DNA of 28,772 nt from a virus: the IMG/VR virus record IMGVR_UViG_3300030110_000885, positions 1 through 28,772 of that record; one strand, written 5' to 3'. A model generated the notes under the pieces. The model did not search any database. It worked only from the letters and a program-made list of their open reading frames with translations, and was not told the origin of the DNA. The position numbers and the translations under genes are program-made. Positions 28,423 through 28,772 of this stretch are shown in pieces (positions within the stretch are counted from its first letter, which is position 1; every line of letters begins with the position of its first letter).

Positions 28423-28772
28423 ATTGCACAAAATACTTTCCAAACGAAGCGTCAATCTCATAATACATTCTCATAGCTAAAGCATCTGAGAAGTCTGGAG
28501 AACGCCCTATTATATCTTTTACTGTTTCTTTTGCAACCATTTGCAACTTGTTATCTTTGTCTGCATCTTTCATTCTTACCTGCTCACACTCTTCAATTAT
28601 TTGGTTTTTAATTGTTATATCATTACATTGAATACCTAACTGACCTTTGTTTATTAAATCTGCTAACTTATAGTAACATTGAGTTTTTAAGTTCTGATAG
28701 TTTTCTTTTTTAATTGGTCTTGCGTTATTTACAAATCCTTGACAACGTAGGTAATCTTTGACACCACCACCA
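28421..28772 (-). CDS. terL: Terminase large subunit, C-terminal part (cut by window edge)
   Basis: The last 116 residues of a gene whose start lies beyond the right edge. The sequence includes ARPIKKENYQNLKTQCYYKLADLINKG, then IIEECEQVRMKD, and VAKETVKDIIGRSPDFSDALAMRMYYEID near the end. The conserved helix with QCYYKLADLI and the S-P-D-x-x-D-A-L-x-M-R-M motif are typical of the nuclease domain of phage TerL; the aspartates in SPDFSDA would help hold the metal ion. TerL packages DNA into the prohead using ATP. It heads the late block and is followed by a 104-nt gap. Confidence 0.85.
   Translation of the reverse strand, partial: GGGVKDYLRCQGFVNNARPIKKENYQNLKTQCYYKLADLINKGQLGIQCNDITIKNQIIEECEQVRMKDADKDNKLQMVAKETVKDIIGRSPDFSDALAMRMYYEIDASFGKYFVQ

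Noticed and set aside
1-28772. CRISPR array, IS element, tRNA or integrase
   Set aside because: No regularly spaced repeats, transposase, cloverleaf or recombinase motif was seen on either strand.

Overview
The window is a contiguous piece of a tailed-phage genome (or prophage), most likely from a Bacteroidetes/Flavobacteriia host. Three things point there: very low GC, A-rich stretches without a clear Shine-Dalgarno ahead of most start codons, and a non-coding region with a near-perfect Bacteroidetes-type promoter (TTTG, 19 nt, TAnnTTTG). Every protein gene reads leftwards (minus strand), so the biological order runs from the right edge to the left edge. No integrase, lysogeny repressor, tRNA, IS element or CRISPR array was seen.

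Late/structural region (28772 down to about 9300). It begins inside the large terminase gene (cut by the right edge). Next come a probable tail-assembly chaperone with a T9 slippery run, tail/neck completion proteins, two large tail-tip or baseplate proteins, a YadA-like fibre protein, a tape-measure protein with a double membrane-like segment, an XkdF-type prohead protease, an acidic scaffold-like protein, the major capsid protein, a tail-tube candidate, small structural proteins, a LamG-like decoration protein, a portal with a long C-terminal extension and a head-tail connector. A lysis cassette follows: small membrane proteins, a DUF5675 cell-wall protein and a metallophosphoesterase. Within the structural block the order relative to transcription is largely the mirror of the usual portal, protease, capsid, tail tube, tape measure, tail tip order. 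This suggests a siphovirus-like virion.

Control region (about 8650-9310). Some 660 bases have no convincing gene. They carry a strong leftward promoter with tandem 12-bp repeats just upstream, and a transcript of about 550 nt or more that can fold into many hairpins, two with GAAA tetraloops. I regard this as a long leader or structured non-coding RNA for the early operon, and it is the most unusual part of the window.

Early/middle region (8643 down to 1). A dense run of small genes with ATGA/TAATG-type overlaps. It includes a recombination-type protein, an SSB-like DUF3127 protein with an acidic DLPF tail, a DnaA domain-IV-like protein, a winged-helix replication protein, a NinG-like nuclease, a sigma-70-like protein, small zinc-knuckle proteins and a DUF3310 protein. 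At the left edge sit three translationally overlapping genes: a ParB-like domain, a TET-associated-type glycosyltransferase and a TET/JBP-type 2OG-Fe(II) dioxygenase (cut by the left edge). Together they look like a DNA-base hypermodification cassette.

Two further RNA-level features stand out. One is a wobble-rich long hairpin followed by U7 between two early genes (6809-6893). The other is a plus-strand promoter plus terminator pair in the gap after the terminase gene, predicting a small RNA of about 60 nt against the direction of every gene.
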